Assembly: GCA_029210875.1 (NCBI GenBank)
Contig: JARGFJ010000023.1
Location: 1-40,565, forward strand
Length of the DNA: 40,565 bases
Reading direction: 5' to 3'
DNA from: Gammaproteobacteria bacterium
GTDB lineage: Bacteria > Pseudomonadota > Gammaproteobacteria > Nitrosococcales > Methylophagaceae
Shown: in pieces, positions 7,169 through 17,430 of the stretch
Position numbering within the stretch: the first letter of the stretch is position 1
How the letters are laid out: every line of letters starts with the position of its first letter
Notes under the pieces: model-generated
What the model saw: only the letters and a program-made list of their open reading frames with translations
What the model was told of the DNA's origin: nothing
The model's database searches: none
Translations under genes and position numbers: made by a program

Positions 7169-8485
7169 TTAATTTCCCTGACCTTTGAGTTCGTTGACAT
7201 CCGCTTTTAGACGTTCCTTACCCTTTTTCGACACACCCCACTTGAATGTTTCCTGCACGAGTTGAGCTGCTTCAAGACGGGAACGCGGATCTTCCCAAGA
7301 CAGTGCTACCTTAATAAATTCATTACGCCTGGAATTGAATGGATGGCTAGGGCCATAGAGATCATTACATGCCTGCTCATAGACTGCGCGAAACTTTTCA
7401 ATAACGGCTCGATTGTCTTCATAGGCGATATCCTCTGGGCTCATTTGGCTGCGGCGCGCCGCTTCCTGTTGTTGTTTTAACTGCTCGGCCCGCTCGGCTT
7501 TTTTCACCGCGTCTTCGGCCATCGCACCATAGCCTACTGCTGTTTTGGCACCAAAGCCCAGCCAACTGAAGGCATGATCAAATGCGGCTTGCAGCAATGT
7601 TTTCCAGTTTCCCTGCTCGACTAGATCTTCTGCCAACTGCCGCAAAAACAAGCTGTCGCAGGTGACATGAAAGGTGAAGCCGGAACCGGGCGGGACGGTC
7701 AGAAAGCCCAGCGGCACCGGCATACCTGAGTCATGCGGCGTTTGGCCGTCCTGATAGTAATGTTTCTGATGCGGGGTCATGATTTCAACCAGCAAACTAT
7801 TGCCCTTGATCTGCGGGATAACATCCCAAAAGGTCAATGCGCCGCGTTGCAGTTCCGTTTCTCCATCCTGACTTTCCAGCCCGAACAAGGCGGTGATGGC
7901 GGCTTGGTTCCAGCCGTGGCTGTCGCCCCAGTCACCGGAGGCCAGTTCGCGCGCAGACTGGCGCAACACACCTTTGACGCCACTGCCGGGCAGATAAGGC
8001 AAGCCGTAGGGATTAAGAAAGGCAAAGCCATTTTCCAGCGGGTGTGCGTTGCCGAGGCCAGTGGTAAACGGTGCGCTGGCGATGGCGTCCAGGATGAGTA
8101 CTTGGCCACTATTAGCAAAAGCCAAGGCCTGATGCTGTTGGCGAAGCTGCAGGTTCTCCATGAGTTTCCTGTCATTGACGCTCAACTTAGTGATGTCTTG
8201 CCAAGTCTGCTTTATGACATCGGCATCATCGTTTTTAGCCCACAAGGCGGGAATAGGGTTTTTGTCGCGCTTAATCCATTGAGTGATGGTTTCATCCATG
8301 CCATGCTTGTTTAGGTGCTCTTTTATTTCGGAACCTTCGCGGCTTTTGGCTTTAGCGCGTTTTTTTACCTGTTCTTCCTGATCCTGACGAGTGGCCCAGA
8401 TAGACAAATAATAGCCAAAACGCAGGCCCGGCGAGGCTTCTGAAAAATCAGTGCCCAGATAGGCAGGTACGGCAGCGATGGTCAT
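7169..8485 (-). CDS. cmr6: Type III-B RAMP protein Cmr6
   Basis: 438 residues. Cmr6 is the Cas7-family subunit at the crRNA 3' end of the Cmr complex. The RAMP motif LPYLPGSGVKGVLRQ (about 165-179) and the glycine-rich WLGFGAKTAVGYGAM segment (about 315-329) identify it. The N-terminus has a charged KKRAKAKSREG segment. A long helical C-terminal extension (about 330-438, rich in Glu, Lys, Gln and Arg) makes it longer than many Cmr6 proteins. The start at 8485 has a strong GGAGGGGAG upstream and lies 1 bp past the cmr5 stop. Confidence 0.93.
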   Translation of the reverse strand: MTIAAVPAYLGTDFSEASPGLRFGYYLSIWATRQDQEEQVKKRAKAKSREGSEIKEHLNKHGMDETITQWIKRDKNPIPALWAKNDDADVIKQTWQDITKLSVNDRKLMENLQLRQQHQALAFANSGQVLILDAIASAPFTTGLGNAHPLENGFAFLNPYGLPYLPGSGVKGVLRQSARELASGDWGDSHGWNQAAITALFGLESQDGETELQRGALTFWDVIPQIKGNSLLVEIMTPHQKHYYQDGQTPHDSGMPVPLGFLTVPPGSGFTFHVTCDSLFLRQLAEDLVEQGNWKTLLQAAFDHAFSWLGFGAKTAVGYGAMAEDAVKKAERAEQLKQQQEAARRSQMSPEDIAYEDNRAVIEKFRAVYEQACNDLYGPSHPFNSRRNEFIKVALSWEDPRSRLEAAQLVQETFKWGVSKKGKERLKADVNELKGQGN

Positions 8486-8486
8486 A

Positions 8487-9793
<1,307 letters not shown>

Positions 9794-9822
9794 CTACTGA
9801 ATCATTTTCTGAAAAGAAATCT

Positions 9823-9843
9823 GTGGCTGCTCTCGCCAGCCAC
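9823..9843 (-). other. Intra-operon hairpin between cmr3 and cmr4
   Basis: Arms GTGGCTG and CAGCCAC form a perfect 7-bp stem with a 7-nt loop in the 100-bp gap. On the minus strand it is followed by AGATTTCTTTTC rather than a clean T-run, so it is a weak terminator at best. It may mark an RNA-processing or stability site that raises the level of the multi-copy Cmr4 relative to Cas10/Cmr3; that is inference. Confidence 0.4.
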
Positions 9844-9878
9844 ACGTCGATATAATTTGCTTATTGCCCCTCTATTGA

Positions 9879-11006
9879 TTACCAAGCAGCTAGGGCAAAA
9901 CGATTAAAGCCTTCGGTGCGACGTGAAACATCTTCGCACGGTTCGCCCCACAAGCCGTTTTCGGCAAGCTTGCGCAGGCTGGATTCGGTCGCATCGAGTT
10001 CATCCAGCCAGTAAACACTGCCGGTCGGCACCGCTTTTTGTGCGGCCTTGGGCTGCCATCTGGCCAAATCCCAACCGGAAATGGTTTCAGCGCGAGGTAT
10101 GGCAGCACAAACCAGTCTGGCTTGAATGCCGCCCGGCAATCTGACCCTGTCATCACTGTCACAGCCGGGCAGTTTCCAGCCATCCGCGAACAACCCCGGA
10201 CTGGTCAGCACGATGCGGCAGCGTTTAGCCCGGACTATGGCGGTGTAATCGGCTTCCGGTAAGTTGAAATTCACCTGTTGAATGTTGGCAGCGCGACCAT
10301 CACCGCCCAAGCGTAACAAGCCGCTTTCCGGTGGGACGGCACCTGTAACCACAGCTATAAAACCGACCCCATCTTTCATCGCCACAGCTTGAGTTGAGAA
10401 CAATTTACCTTCTTCTACGCTACGGGTGGCTGAGCTCATGCCAATACCGACCCTGGCATCGAGACTCCAGAGTTGCGACGATTTTTCCAGTTGCTCAGGC
10501 AAAGGCGTTTGGCCGTTGAGATAGGCCGACCAACCCGCTTGCGTTAGCCAATAGCCGCCTTCTGGCTTGCTGCGTTGGTTGCCCTGTGCCAGCACCGGCA
10601 ACATCGGTAGCGGAAACGAAGACGCCAGCGCCAGTGGTTCAGGTGACAGCCGATCAATCAATAGCTTATCTTCAGCCGTTTTGCTGACCACCAGATCCGC
10701 CGGAGCTGGCATCAGTAGTTCAAGTTGGCTGTCTGCACGTTTACGTGCCAGATAAAAACCTGTCAGCATAAAACTGCCCGGTTGCTCAGGCGTGCCCAAT
10801 TCGGCATCATCTGTCACCTTACCGGCGCCAAAGGCTTTGAGGTCGATGTTTTTATCGACCAGCATTCTGGAACGCAGCGCGCCAGCCGCGACCGAGGGCC
10901 AAGGTGGAATTAGTGCTTCGCCATAACTGCCGGGGTCGCCAAATAACTTATTGCCACGCAGAAACAAAACATCCAACGGTTGGATAAAACGGTAATGCAG
11001 GTTCAT
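9879..11006 (-). CDS. cmr3: Type III-B subunit Cmr3 (Cas5 family)
   Basis: 375 residues. Cmr3 binds the crRNA 5' handle and bridges to Cas10. It starts RFIQPLDVLFLRGNKLFGD, followed by PPWPSVAAGALRSRML (about 34-49), both standard Cmr3 features. The C-terminal half has GSVYWLDELDATESSL and closes with EGFNRFALAAW, the conserved Cmr3 ending. It overlaps cmr2 by ATGA (11003-11006), with CAGGAGA upstream of the ATG. No truncation is seen. Confidence 0.93.
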   Translation of the reverse strand: MNLHYRFIQPLDVLFLRGNKLFGDPGSYGEALIPPWPSVAAGALRSRMLVDKNIDLKAFGAGKVTDDAELGTPEQPGSFMLTGFYLARKRADSQLELLMPAPADLVVSKTAEDKLLIDRLSPEPLALASSFPLPMLPVLAQGNQRSKPEGGYWLTQAGWSAYLNGQTPLPEQLEKSSQLWSLDARVGIGMSSATRSVEEGKLFSTQAVAMKDGVGFIAVVTGAVPPESGLLRLGGDGRAANIQQVNFNLPEADYTAIVRAKRCRIVLTSPGLFADGWKLPGCDSDDRVRLPGGIQARLVCAAIPRAETISGWDLARWQPKAAQKAVPTGSVYWLDELDATESSLRKLAENGLWGEPCEDVSRRTEGFNRFALAAW

Positions 11007-14000
11007 AGTTGGTCTCCTGTGCGAACTGCGCGGGCCAGGAACTCGGCCACGGCAAGCAGGTTACGCATTTTTTCGATGCGTTTGACCGGCTTGTCTTGTT
11101 TCTCTTGTTGCTCTTGTGACCAGTTCAGCGCCAACGTCACCAGCCGCCGTGCCAAATCGGGCACCTGATCCTTGGCTGCGCCTTGGGCCTGCCTGTCCAG
11201 TTGATACTGCAACAGGGTTTGCGCCATGCCGTTATCGAAGGCATTCTCCGGTATTTCATGCTCATCCAACCAACTGAGAGTGTGATAGACAGCGCGGCGG
11301 GACACGCCATCCTGAACCAGAAAGTCGCGCAGCGCGATCAACAGGTCGACCGGCTCGCCCCATTTTTCGGTGAAATACAAGGTGCCCCCGGAGCGCTTGA
11401 TAACGGTGACTGAAAAGGCATCGCGGCCACCCTCGTTCTTGGCTCTTTGTTCTGCAGCGCGCAATTCGCGCATGACCGCGCTCAAAGGCGCTTGATGGTG
11501 GGCGATCACCGCGCCACAGGAGGCAGTGGCATTTTTGCCCATCATGCGCATCAGGCGGCCTTTCAACCAGGCAAAACCTTGTTTGCACGCCAACGTGTTG
11601 CGTTTGCGTAGCACACCCCAATCGATATCCTGATCTTCCGGCACGGTGCCGCTGTAAGCATGACGTAGCCGCTGCATGGTCGAAAACAGATCGGTGACCG
11701 GCAACATGGCCAGCACATCGTCACCACCAGCGTAAATCAGGCGGCCTAAATGCTCGCGTTCCACGACATGACGCGCCACGATTTGCGAGAAATCATTGAG
11801 CGCGCCGGAAATCGCCAGATGGCGGTTTGGGGTGACCGCGCGCTTCTGCTCGCCATAAGCTTTAAGTCCTAGCTGGCGTTCGGCGCGTTCGGCAAAGCCT
11901 TTCTTCACTTTGGGGTGAAAACTGTCTTGATAGCTGATCGCCGTTTGCGTTATTTCATCACCAGACAAAATAGCGCCCATGCGATCACCATCCATCATGA
12001 TCAGGCTGTAGTAGGTTTCGACAGCGCCACCCAGCAGGTCTTTGAGCTCGCGTTGTGCGGCTTCATAATCGGTTTCGTTATCGCTATCTTTGGCATCTTC
12101 CAGCCAGCCGGGAATGCGGGCGATCAGATCACTTTGCGGGTGCTTGTTCTTACGGAGATTGGTAGCCAGTTGTGCCGGTAAGGCCACGCGGGTTTTGTCC
12201 TTGAGTTTGGCCGCCAGCTGAACATTGATGACGGTTTGGCTGGTGCAGAATTGATCGAGCTGATGAGCCAATGCCATGGTGTGGGTGGAGACCACAAAAC
12301 GATCAATCTGTTTTATCGATTCATCATCCGCTCCCGCCAATGCACGACCTACTTCACGTTTGAACAGGGTTGGCCACAGGCGTTTGATGGCCGGCAAGGC
12401 GCTCAGGTGTTCGCCTTTTTTGGCCCAGGCAGGTTTCGCATCGGCCACTTTGGTCCAAAGCGTGCCTTGTTGTTGGCGGTAGCTCTGGTTCCAGTGCAGT
12501 TGCTTACCGTCGGTGGTCAGCCATTCCTGTTCACCGGTCAGCGAACAACGCCAGCCTTGTTGCTGGCTTTGCGCAAACGGACGGCTGGCCTTGGCAGCGG
12601 CCAAGACGCGCTCGGCCAGATCAAACACCGCCGGATACAGCACACCAGGGTTGGGGCTAAAGAAAACCTGCTTTTTACCTTGTTCATTCTGTACGTTCAG
12701 CTCTTTTTGCAGCACTTTCCAGGCGGGGGTGTCCAAAAAGCCAGGCTCACCCTCGCCCTTGAAAAAGGGCCGCATGGCGTTGGATAGCAGGCTAAGATCC
12801 AGATCGCGCTGTTTTTGTCGGTCGTTACAGCGGATCAATGAAAACGGCACCACCGCCCAGTGCACTTCGGGAAAGCCCTGTAATTGTGTTTTCATTTGAT
12901 CATAGGGCGTTTTGATATTTTCCTGTTCGCCTTGATAACCGGCTACGGTCAGTAATTCGTTAACCACATCCTCACCCAGCTCTTTCAGCCATTGGCGAAC
13001 ACTGGTTTCAACCGCTTGCGCAATTTTTTTGGCCTGACTGGCCGGCACCAGCGCCACAAAGCGGTTGGGCAGTGCAGCGGAAAACAAGGGATTGGCATCG
13101 GTGCTGGATTGATGCCAGTCACAGTCTTTGAACAGTTCCTTCGGCAGATTCATATCATCGCGCAGCCATAAATCCACTTGCGGAATGCCGCGCAAACGGG
13201 GAAATAAAATGGCATCCGGCCCCAGTTGCTCACACACTGGGCGCATCGCTTCAAAAGCGAGGCGCGATAGCAGATGCGAGCCGGCCCACAAGTCAGAGGT
13301 GGTGCGGGCAGCGGCAATGAACGGCTGCACCGGACCGATGGACAGGCTTAATAAAGCCACTTCACCGTCCGGGTCGGCGGCAAAGGCACCGGCGAAGGCC
13401 GAAGTCAGATCGAGGTGATCCCAGATACTGTGATCGGGAATGCGGGTGTCGGCCGGCAGGATCTCCCACAGCTTGCCCAGTTTGTCGTTATCTTGGGTAT
13501 CGGCATCGGTCACATCCAGATCGGGACCGAAACGCCAGAAAGTCAGCAGCAATTTGCGCCAGTCCAGCTGTTGTTGATCACCTGCACCGAGTTTGACTAA
13601 AAGCTCGGAAAAATGGTTGAAACTGCGATCCTTGACCGCCTCGATCGCGGTCTCGGTCAGATTGTGCAGATCGATGCGGTCGCCGGTTAAAGGATGAATC
13701 AGCACCGGCTCCTTGGCCCAGCGCACCTGCGCCCAGCCGGAAACCGCCATCGTTTTGCTATCACCTTTTTTGGTTTTAACGGTGATTTCATCCATCGGAA
13801 ACTGAGGCCGATCTGCTGCCGCGGCCCACCAGTCAGCGCGCTGAACGTGGACGTACATGGCTTTGGGGATGCCTTTTTTGAACAGGGTGCGCACCAGCGC
13901 CTCGTCATTTTCGCTATCCATGGTTGCGGTGTTCAATTCATGAAAGCCCAGCAGCCGGGACAGCGCCAGGCTGGTGCCGTTTTCATGCCCTGCCGGATCG

Positions 14001-14083
14001 CGCATCAGCACCAGCGCTTTTTCCGCCGGATCGTGCAAACGGGCAGCGACTTTGGTTTGCCAGAGGGTGTTGTTATCAGTCAT
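11003..14083 (-). CDS. cmr2: Type III-B large subunit Cmr2 (Cas10), cyclic oligoadenylate synthase
   Basis: 1026 residues, at the long end for Cmr2. The N-terminus has RLHDPAEKALVL with H17-D18 and H33, the remains of, or a minimal, HD nuclease site. The first palm domain begins around SLSIGPVQPFIAAART (about 243-260). A CSLTGE segment stands where a zinc ribbon usually lies, but only one Cys is clear. The second palm contains MMDGDRMGAIL and then YAGGDDVLAML with GGDD at 786-789, the intact cyclase motif. The complex should therefore make cyclic oligoadenylate on target binding, consistent with CARF proteins at both ends of the operon. It starts 2 bp after the cmr1 stop and overlaps cmr3. 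Whether the HD site cuts DNA is unclear; many Cmr2 HD domains are weak. Confidence 0.96.
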   Translation of the reverse strand: MTDNNTLWQTKVAARLHDPAEKALVLMRDPAGHENGTSLALSRLLGFHELNTATMDSENDEALVRTLFKKGIPKAMYVHVQRADWWAAAADRPQFPMDEITVKTKKGDSKTMAVSGWAQVRWAKEPVLIHPLTGDRIDLHNLTETAIEAVKDRSFNHFSELLVKLGAGDQQQLDWRKLLLTFWRFGPDLDVTDADTQDNDKLGKLWEILPADTRIPDHSIWDHLDLTSAFAGAFAADPDGEVALLSLSIGPVQPFIAAARTTSDLWAGSHLLSRLAFEAMRPVCEQLGPDAILFPRLRGIPQVDLWLRDDMNLPKELFKDCDWHQSSTDANPLFSAALPNRFVALVPASQAKKIAQAVETSVRQWLKELGEDVVNELLTVAGYQGEQENIKTPYDQMKTQLQGFPEVHWAVVPFSLIRCNDRQKQRDLDLSLLSNAMRPFFKGEGEPGFLDTPAWKVLQKELNVQNEQGKKQVFFSPNPGVLYPAVFDLAERVLAAAKASRPFAQSQQQGWRCSLTGEQEWLTTDGKQLHWNQSYRQQQGTLWTKVADAKPAWAKKGEHLSALPAIKRLWPTLFKREVGRALAGADDESIKQIDRFVVSTHTMALAHQLDQFCTSQTVINVQLAAKLKDKTRVALPAQLATNLRKNKHPQSDLIARIPGWLEDAKDSDNETDYEAAQRELKDLLGGAVETYYSLIMMDGDRMGAILSGDEITQTAISYQDSFHPKVKKGFAERAERQLGLKAYGEQKRAVTPNRHLAISGALNDFSQIVARHVVEREHLGRLIYAGGDDVLAMLPVTDLFSTMQRLRHAYSGTVPEDQDIDWGVLRKRNTLACKQGFAWLKGRLMRMMGKNATASCGAVIAHHQAPLSAVMRELRAAEQRAKNEGGRDAFSVTVIKRSGGTLYFTEKWGEPVDLLIALRDFLVQDGVSRRAVYHTLSWLDEHEIPENAFDNGMAQTLLQYQLDRQAQGAAKDQVPDLARRLVTLALNWSQEQQEKQDKPVKRIEKMRNLLAVAEFLARAVRTGDQL

Positions 14084-14085
14084 GG

Positions 14086-15084
14086 TTATGCCTCGCCCCG
14101 ATGTAATTGTGCATGTCTATCCAGAAATGCGTGCGCTGTACTAAAACAGCCGATAAAACCCTGCTGCTTTTGCGCTGTAAGCTTCTTCCACAGTTCATCT
14201 GAAGGCCGACAGGGCACATGAAAGATAACGGCAATGAAATTTTTACCCTCGGAACGCACCTTGAAACGCAAACTATGAGGAACGCGCGCATTCTTGTCCC
14301 AGCCAGGCATGGATGACTTGGTGTCGGGGTAGGCCAGCATCAACCGATCAGGAACCGCTCTACGCATATCAGCACGCGTCTGAGCAAGCAGATTCATTGC
14401 TCTATCCCAACTCGGTTTTGGCCCGGAATGCCAAATTAGAATGCCCTTTTCGTCTCTGCCCAAGGCCTGAGGCCAATCCAATTCCATCGCTGTTTTCCAC
14501 TCCTGCACGAGCGTCTCCAACCCTGTCAATTCACCTTGTAATTCAAAAGAGCCCCAGCCATTACGGCTACGACCACCCAAGGTACCGTAGGCATTCATCA
14601 GTGCTATAGCTTGCTCAATGCCAGCATCTTCAGGAAAGGCAATGTGAAAACGGGTCTCTGCACCAGACTGGATTGCAGCATTGGCTTTTAGTTTCGGCCC
14701 TGGACGTTTCGGCTTTGGAAGTTTCGGCCCTGGAACAACAGGTCCGTAGCCGGAATACAGTGCACCCGGAATCTGATTCTTACCCATGACAACCCTGCCG
14801 ATATCGGGGGCCTGATTGAGTTTCCCCAAACCCCAGTCGTCAAGCCGAATCCTTACCCTGCTTTTCCTGGACTCGGCACCATCCGCCGCCACACCAAACA
14901 GCCGCCCTTCTTCTGTGCGCATGGCCGCGATATTAACCTGAAAATTATTTTCTGCCGCATACACTACCCGCCACCATTGCCGAAGTAGTGCCTTGAATGG
15001 CGGGGTGCGCCACTGGCCGTTCTGTTCAGCATTGCCAAGAAATGCTGGAGTGAGAAATTTCACGGTGTAGCTTGTTTGTTTCAT
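14086..15084 (-). CDS. cmr1: Type III-B RAMP protein Cmr1
   Basis: 332 residues. Cmr1 is the Cas7-like subunit near the crRNA 3' end. The opening VKFLTPAFLGNAEQN followed by TPPFKALLRQWWR (about 27-40) is diagnostic. NAYGTLGGRSRNGWGSFEL near residue 170 is the glycine-rich RAMP loop. A Pro/Lys-rich repeat, GPKLPKPKRPGPKLKA (about 118-133), is inserted before it and probably forms a flexible basic loop. The ATG at 15084 has GAAGGAA upstream. The stop is 2 bp before cmr2. Confidence 0.92.
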   Translation of the reverse strand: MKQTSYTVKFLTPAFLGNAEQNGQWRTPPFKALLRQWWRVVYAAENNFQVNIAAMRTEEGRLFGVAADGAESRKSRVRIRLDDWGLGKLNQAPDIGRVVMGKNQIPGALYSGYGPVVPGPKLPKPKRPGPKLKANAAIQSGAETRFHIAFPEDAGIEQAIALMNAYGTLGGRSRNGWGSFELQGELTGLETLVQEWKTAMELDWPQALGRDEKGILIWHSGPKPSWDRAMNLLAQTRADMRRAVPDRLMLAYPDTKSSMPGWDKNARVPHSLRFKVRSEGKNFIAVIFHVPCRPSDELWKKLTAQKQQGFIGCFSTAHAFLDRHAQLHRGEA

Positions 15085-15100
15085 GCTGGAGTTCCTTCAG

Positions 15101-16216
15101 TCATGGTTGCGGTGGGTTCTGTTGATCAATGCTCAACTCGATGTCGTCAGGCAAAGTATAGGCACGTCTGCCGTCAATGACACGGCTGGCAAGCTTGCAG
15201 CGTTCTGCCAACTCAATCCCCAAGGTATCGGCCAAGGCATGATTCAGTCGGGAGATATTTTGTTCCAGCCAACGCTGGGTGATGCCATCACGTTTCAAAG
15301 TGTCTTCTGTTCTGCTGGGCAGCGATAGCCAGTAATGTTCGGCCAGCGCAAGCAGCTCATCGGCAGGACGCTGTTCGGATTCAACCACCGGCTCGATGGG
15401 TGGCTGTTGCTGCAAAGCACGGGTCACCACCCACAGCAGCAGGCTCATATGCAGCGCATTCAGCGCTCCGGTTTGGTCGTTAACCTGGTAATGCTGACTT
15501 TTTGGGTAGAGCGTCAGACGAATGTTTTCAGTTGCTTGACGTGCCAGGCGCACGGTTTCGCTGAAACTGTGCGTGCCCTTGAGCAGGGTTTCCGGCAGGC
15601 GGTTGCGCAGGCGCACAAAGGGAATTTCCGCCAGCCACACTCTGGCATCGCGGCTATCGATTGACCGGCCGTCGCGGGTTTTGATCAGGCGGCTATGGGG
15701 CGTGGGATAAAAGAAATCCGGGTGTGATTCGTAATGTTCACTGACCAGCACATGACTCAGGCAATCTTGCGACCGGCCAAACAACGACAGCGCGTAACCG
15801 GCATAAAAGCCCATGGTTTTGCGCCCGCCGGCCAGGGAAACGTGCAGTTCGGTGTCGTCGTCGGCGGTCAATTGCTGAATGGCGGCACAAATGGTGTCGG
15901 CGGCCGCTTCGTTGTCTTGCGGGGTACGCAGGTCGGAAAGCTCGTGGCCTTGTGCATCCTCAATCAGAATAATCTGATCTTCAGTAAAGCGAATCGGCTG
16001 GGTGATCTGCAAATCGTCCATCAGCTGGTTGAAATGGCGCGGCCCTTCTAACAAATGCTGCATGGCGTTTTCTTTGCCGATGCGGGTGGTGATCAGCCAA
16101 ATTGCATCCGGTAGCCAGTTTTTATCTTTGATCAGAGCATAAAGCGTTTCGGTAATGATCTGTGGCGACATACCACTTACAGCTAGAAGAACTTTGCGGG
16201 CTTGGATGCTAGTCAT
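15101..16216 (-). CDS. NE0113-family CARF protein (SSO2081/Crn1-like domain), putative sensor or ring nuclease
   Basis: 371 residues. The N-terminus VLLAVSGMSPQIITETLYAL (about 9-28) and SLAGGRKTMGFYAGYALSLFG (about 126-146) match the Cas_NE0113 family, whose domain is related to the SSO2081-like CARF fold of ring nuclease Crn1. The last 100 residues (about 270-371) look helical with a GITQRWLEQNISRLNHAL segment and may form a winged helix; this is by eye. No nuclease motif of the Csm6 or PD-ExK type is visible. It could degrade cyclic oligoadenylate, act as a ligand-controlled regulator of the operon, or both. It is the first gene of the effector operon, with AAGGGA just before its ATG. Confidence 0.82.
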   Translation of the reverse strand: MTSIQARKVLLAVSGMSPQIITETLYALIKDKNWLPDAIWLITTRIGKENAMQHLLEGPRHFNQLMDDLQITQPIRFTEDQIILIEDAQGHELSDLRTPQDNEAAADTICAAIQQLTADDDTELHVSLAGGRKTMGFYAGYALSLFGRSQDCLSHVLVSEHYESHPDFFYPTPHSRLIKTRDGRSIDSRDARVWLAEIPFVRLRNRLPETLLKGTHSFSETVRLARQATENIRLTLYPKSQHYQVNDQTGALNALHMSLLLWVVTRALQQQPPIEPVVESEQRPADELLALAEHYWLSLPSRTEDTLKRDGITQRWLEQNISRLNHALADTLGIELAERCKLASRVIDGRRAYTLPDDIELSIDQQNPPQP

Positions 16217-16427
16217 TCCCTTGCTTCTTTAAATGGTCGTACCAATAAGTTGACCTGTTGCCAACTTGTCTGGATAACAATCGCTGTATTGCCATAGATA
16301 TGATTTAAGTTTTTTGTGACTGAACATGAGCTCCATCCCATTTTTGAGTATGGTTGTGGTTTTACCACATATTCTGGTGTGAGTCACTTGTAAGTGAAGA
16401 GTGAGTGAAGAGGGTCACAGAGTGAAG
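16217..16427 (-). promoter_or_regulatory. Upstream region of the effector operon with a short dyad
   Basis: The region before the NE0113 gene holds a perfect dyad TGTGGT/ACCACA (16355-16369, 3-bp loop). A 35-codon frame at 16229-16336 is open on the minus strand and ends just before the NE0113 ribosome-binding site. No strong sigma70 promoter is seen; TTCAGT, 18 bp, TATCTA is a poor candidate. A 14-bp direct repeat, AGTGAAGAGGGTCA, at 16404-16417 and 16421-16434 leads into the palindromic element at 16428. Confidence 0.35.
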
Positions 16428-16518
16428 AGGGTCAGGTCTTGAATTGTGCAAAATCAATTATTTAAATATGTCTTGAGTTAAAATGAATTAACCTTGCTGT
16501 ATTGCAAGACCTGACCCT
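16428..16518. mobile_element. MITE/REPIN-like palindromic element
   Basis: A perfect 14-bp inverted repeat, AGGGTCAGGTCTTG (16428-16441) and CAAGACCTGACCCT (16505-16518), bounds 63 bp of AT-rich sequence with further partial symmetry. There is no coding capacity. Palindromes with a GGGTCAGGTCTTG core are scattered in gammaproteobacteria and are linked, from memory, with REP-type single-strand transposases. Here the right end abuts the truncated HDOD frame, so it may have moved into that gene. Confidence 0.6.
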
Positions 16519-17210
16519 ATTTTCTTACTATTTTCTTATGGATACACTCTGTTATGGTCGCTGTGTTTGCAAGAACACTCGCTCCTTTTATACATGAATT
16601 TATTCTGGATGAAGAAGAGGCCTATCTTTGTGGGCTACTCCACGATATCGGTCGCTTTATCTTCTTTTCTCAACTCACAGATGCACCCAAATTGATTGAT
16701 GAATTTAATTGGGTTGATGGTGAACAGTTATTGATTTCGGAAGAAAACGTGTGTGGTATGGATCACGCTACACTGGGCGGCTATGTATGTGAAAAGTGGC
16801 AGTTACCTGAACTCATACATAATGTAGTGTCTAAACACCATGCCTATGAGTATACCGAAGACAAACAAGCCGATAAGAAACTTACAGCTATACTCAAACT
16901 CGTTCAGGTCAGTGATGCCTTAAGCATATTGATGATGCATAAACCTGAACTGATATCATTATCGGGCGACGCGTTACATGATGCGTTGATTCCCAAATGC
17001 CAACATCCTAGTTGGAGTTCTATGCCTATAGCTGTTGAGATAATTGCCTCTCATCTCACCGAGATCCTAGAACAAACAAAAAATATTTTACGTGGTATAG
17101 AAGGTCTTGATGAAGTTTTAAACCGTGATTATCCCGATTGGTTTCAAGTAGCTGTAGCTGAACAAGATACGGAGCGTGGAAGCCAAAAAATCGATAAAGA
17201 CCTGGAATAA
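16519..17210 (+). pseudogene. 5'-truncated HDOD/HD-domain signalling protein
   Basis: The frame encodes an HD-type domain: YLCGLLHDIGRFIFF, then MDHATLGGYVCEKWQLP and SKHHAYEY, the conserved histidines and HD pair of HDOD proteins. The first usable ATG is at 16554 (218 residues), but family-like residues (WIHSV) are encoded upstream of it, and the frame stays open only to 16518, exactly the end of the palindromic element. Complete HDOD proteins have about 100 more N-terminal residues. I conclude that the 5' end was lost at the element boundary. The C-terminal half is intact, so a shortened protein could still be made. The gene lies between the CRISPR locus and the core genes. Confidence 0.65.
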
Positions 17211-17248
17211 CATCTTGATAGGTTGAATTCCAATCTAGTTTTTTCCAT

Positions 17249-17282
17249 AAAAAAGCCCCAGAAGTATGTACTTATGGGGCTT
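17249..17282 (-). terminator. Intrinsic terminator after tRNA-Asn (possibly bidirectional)
   Basis: On the minus strand AAGCCCC...GGGGCTT forms a strong stem followed by a T-run. It lies just past the tRNA-Asn 3' end and also downstream of the plus-strand HDOD remnant. Confidence 0.8.
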
Positions 17283-17292
17283 AAATATTTAT

Positions 17293-17368
17293 TGGCTCCT
17301 CAACCTGGACTCGAACCAGGGACCTGCGGATTAACAGTCCGATGCTCTACCAACTGAGCTATTGAGGA
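17293..17368 (-). tRNA. tRNA-Asn (GTT)
   Basis: A 76-nt cloverleaf with acceptor arms TCCTCAA and TTGAGGA, discriminator G and encoded CCA. The anticodon loop CTGTTAA gives GTT. The T-arm GGTTCGAGTCC is standard. The sequence closely follows known bacterial tRNA-Asn. It is flanked by its own promoter (17383-17410) and a terminator, so it is a single-gene unit. Confidence 0.97.
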
Positions 17369-17382
17369 ACAGAAAGATGGCT

Positions 17383-17410
17383 ATTATAGAGCTTTATTTT
17401 TGATCGTCAA
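17383..17410 (-). promoter_or_regulatory. Sigma70 promoter of tRNA-Asn
   Basis: On the minus strand TTGACG, a 16-bp spacer and TATAAT stand about 15 bp upstream of the tRNA 5' end. This is close to consensus. Confidence 0.8.
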
Positions 17411-17430
17411 GCGCTATTGCCATTTAATTT

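Noticed and set aside
7733-8314. Long plus-strand frame opposite cmr6 (193 codons)
   Set aside because: It is antisense to a conserved gene in GC-rich sequence, where long shadow frames are expected; the same applies to frames opposite cas6, can2, cmr2 and the NE0113 gene.
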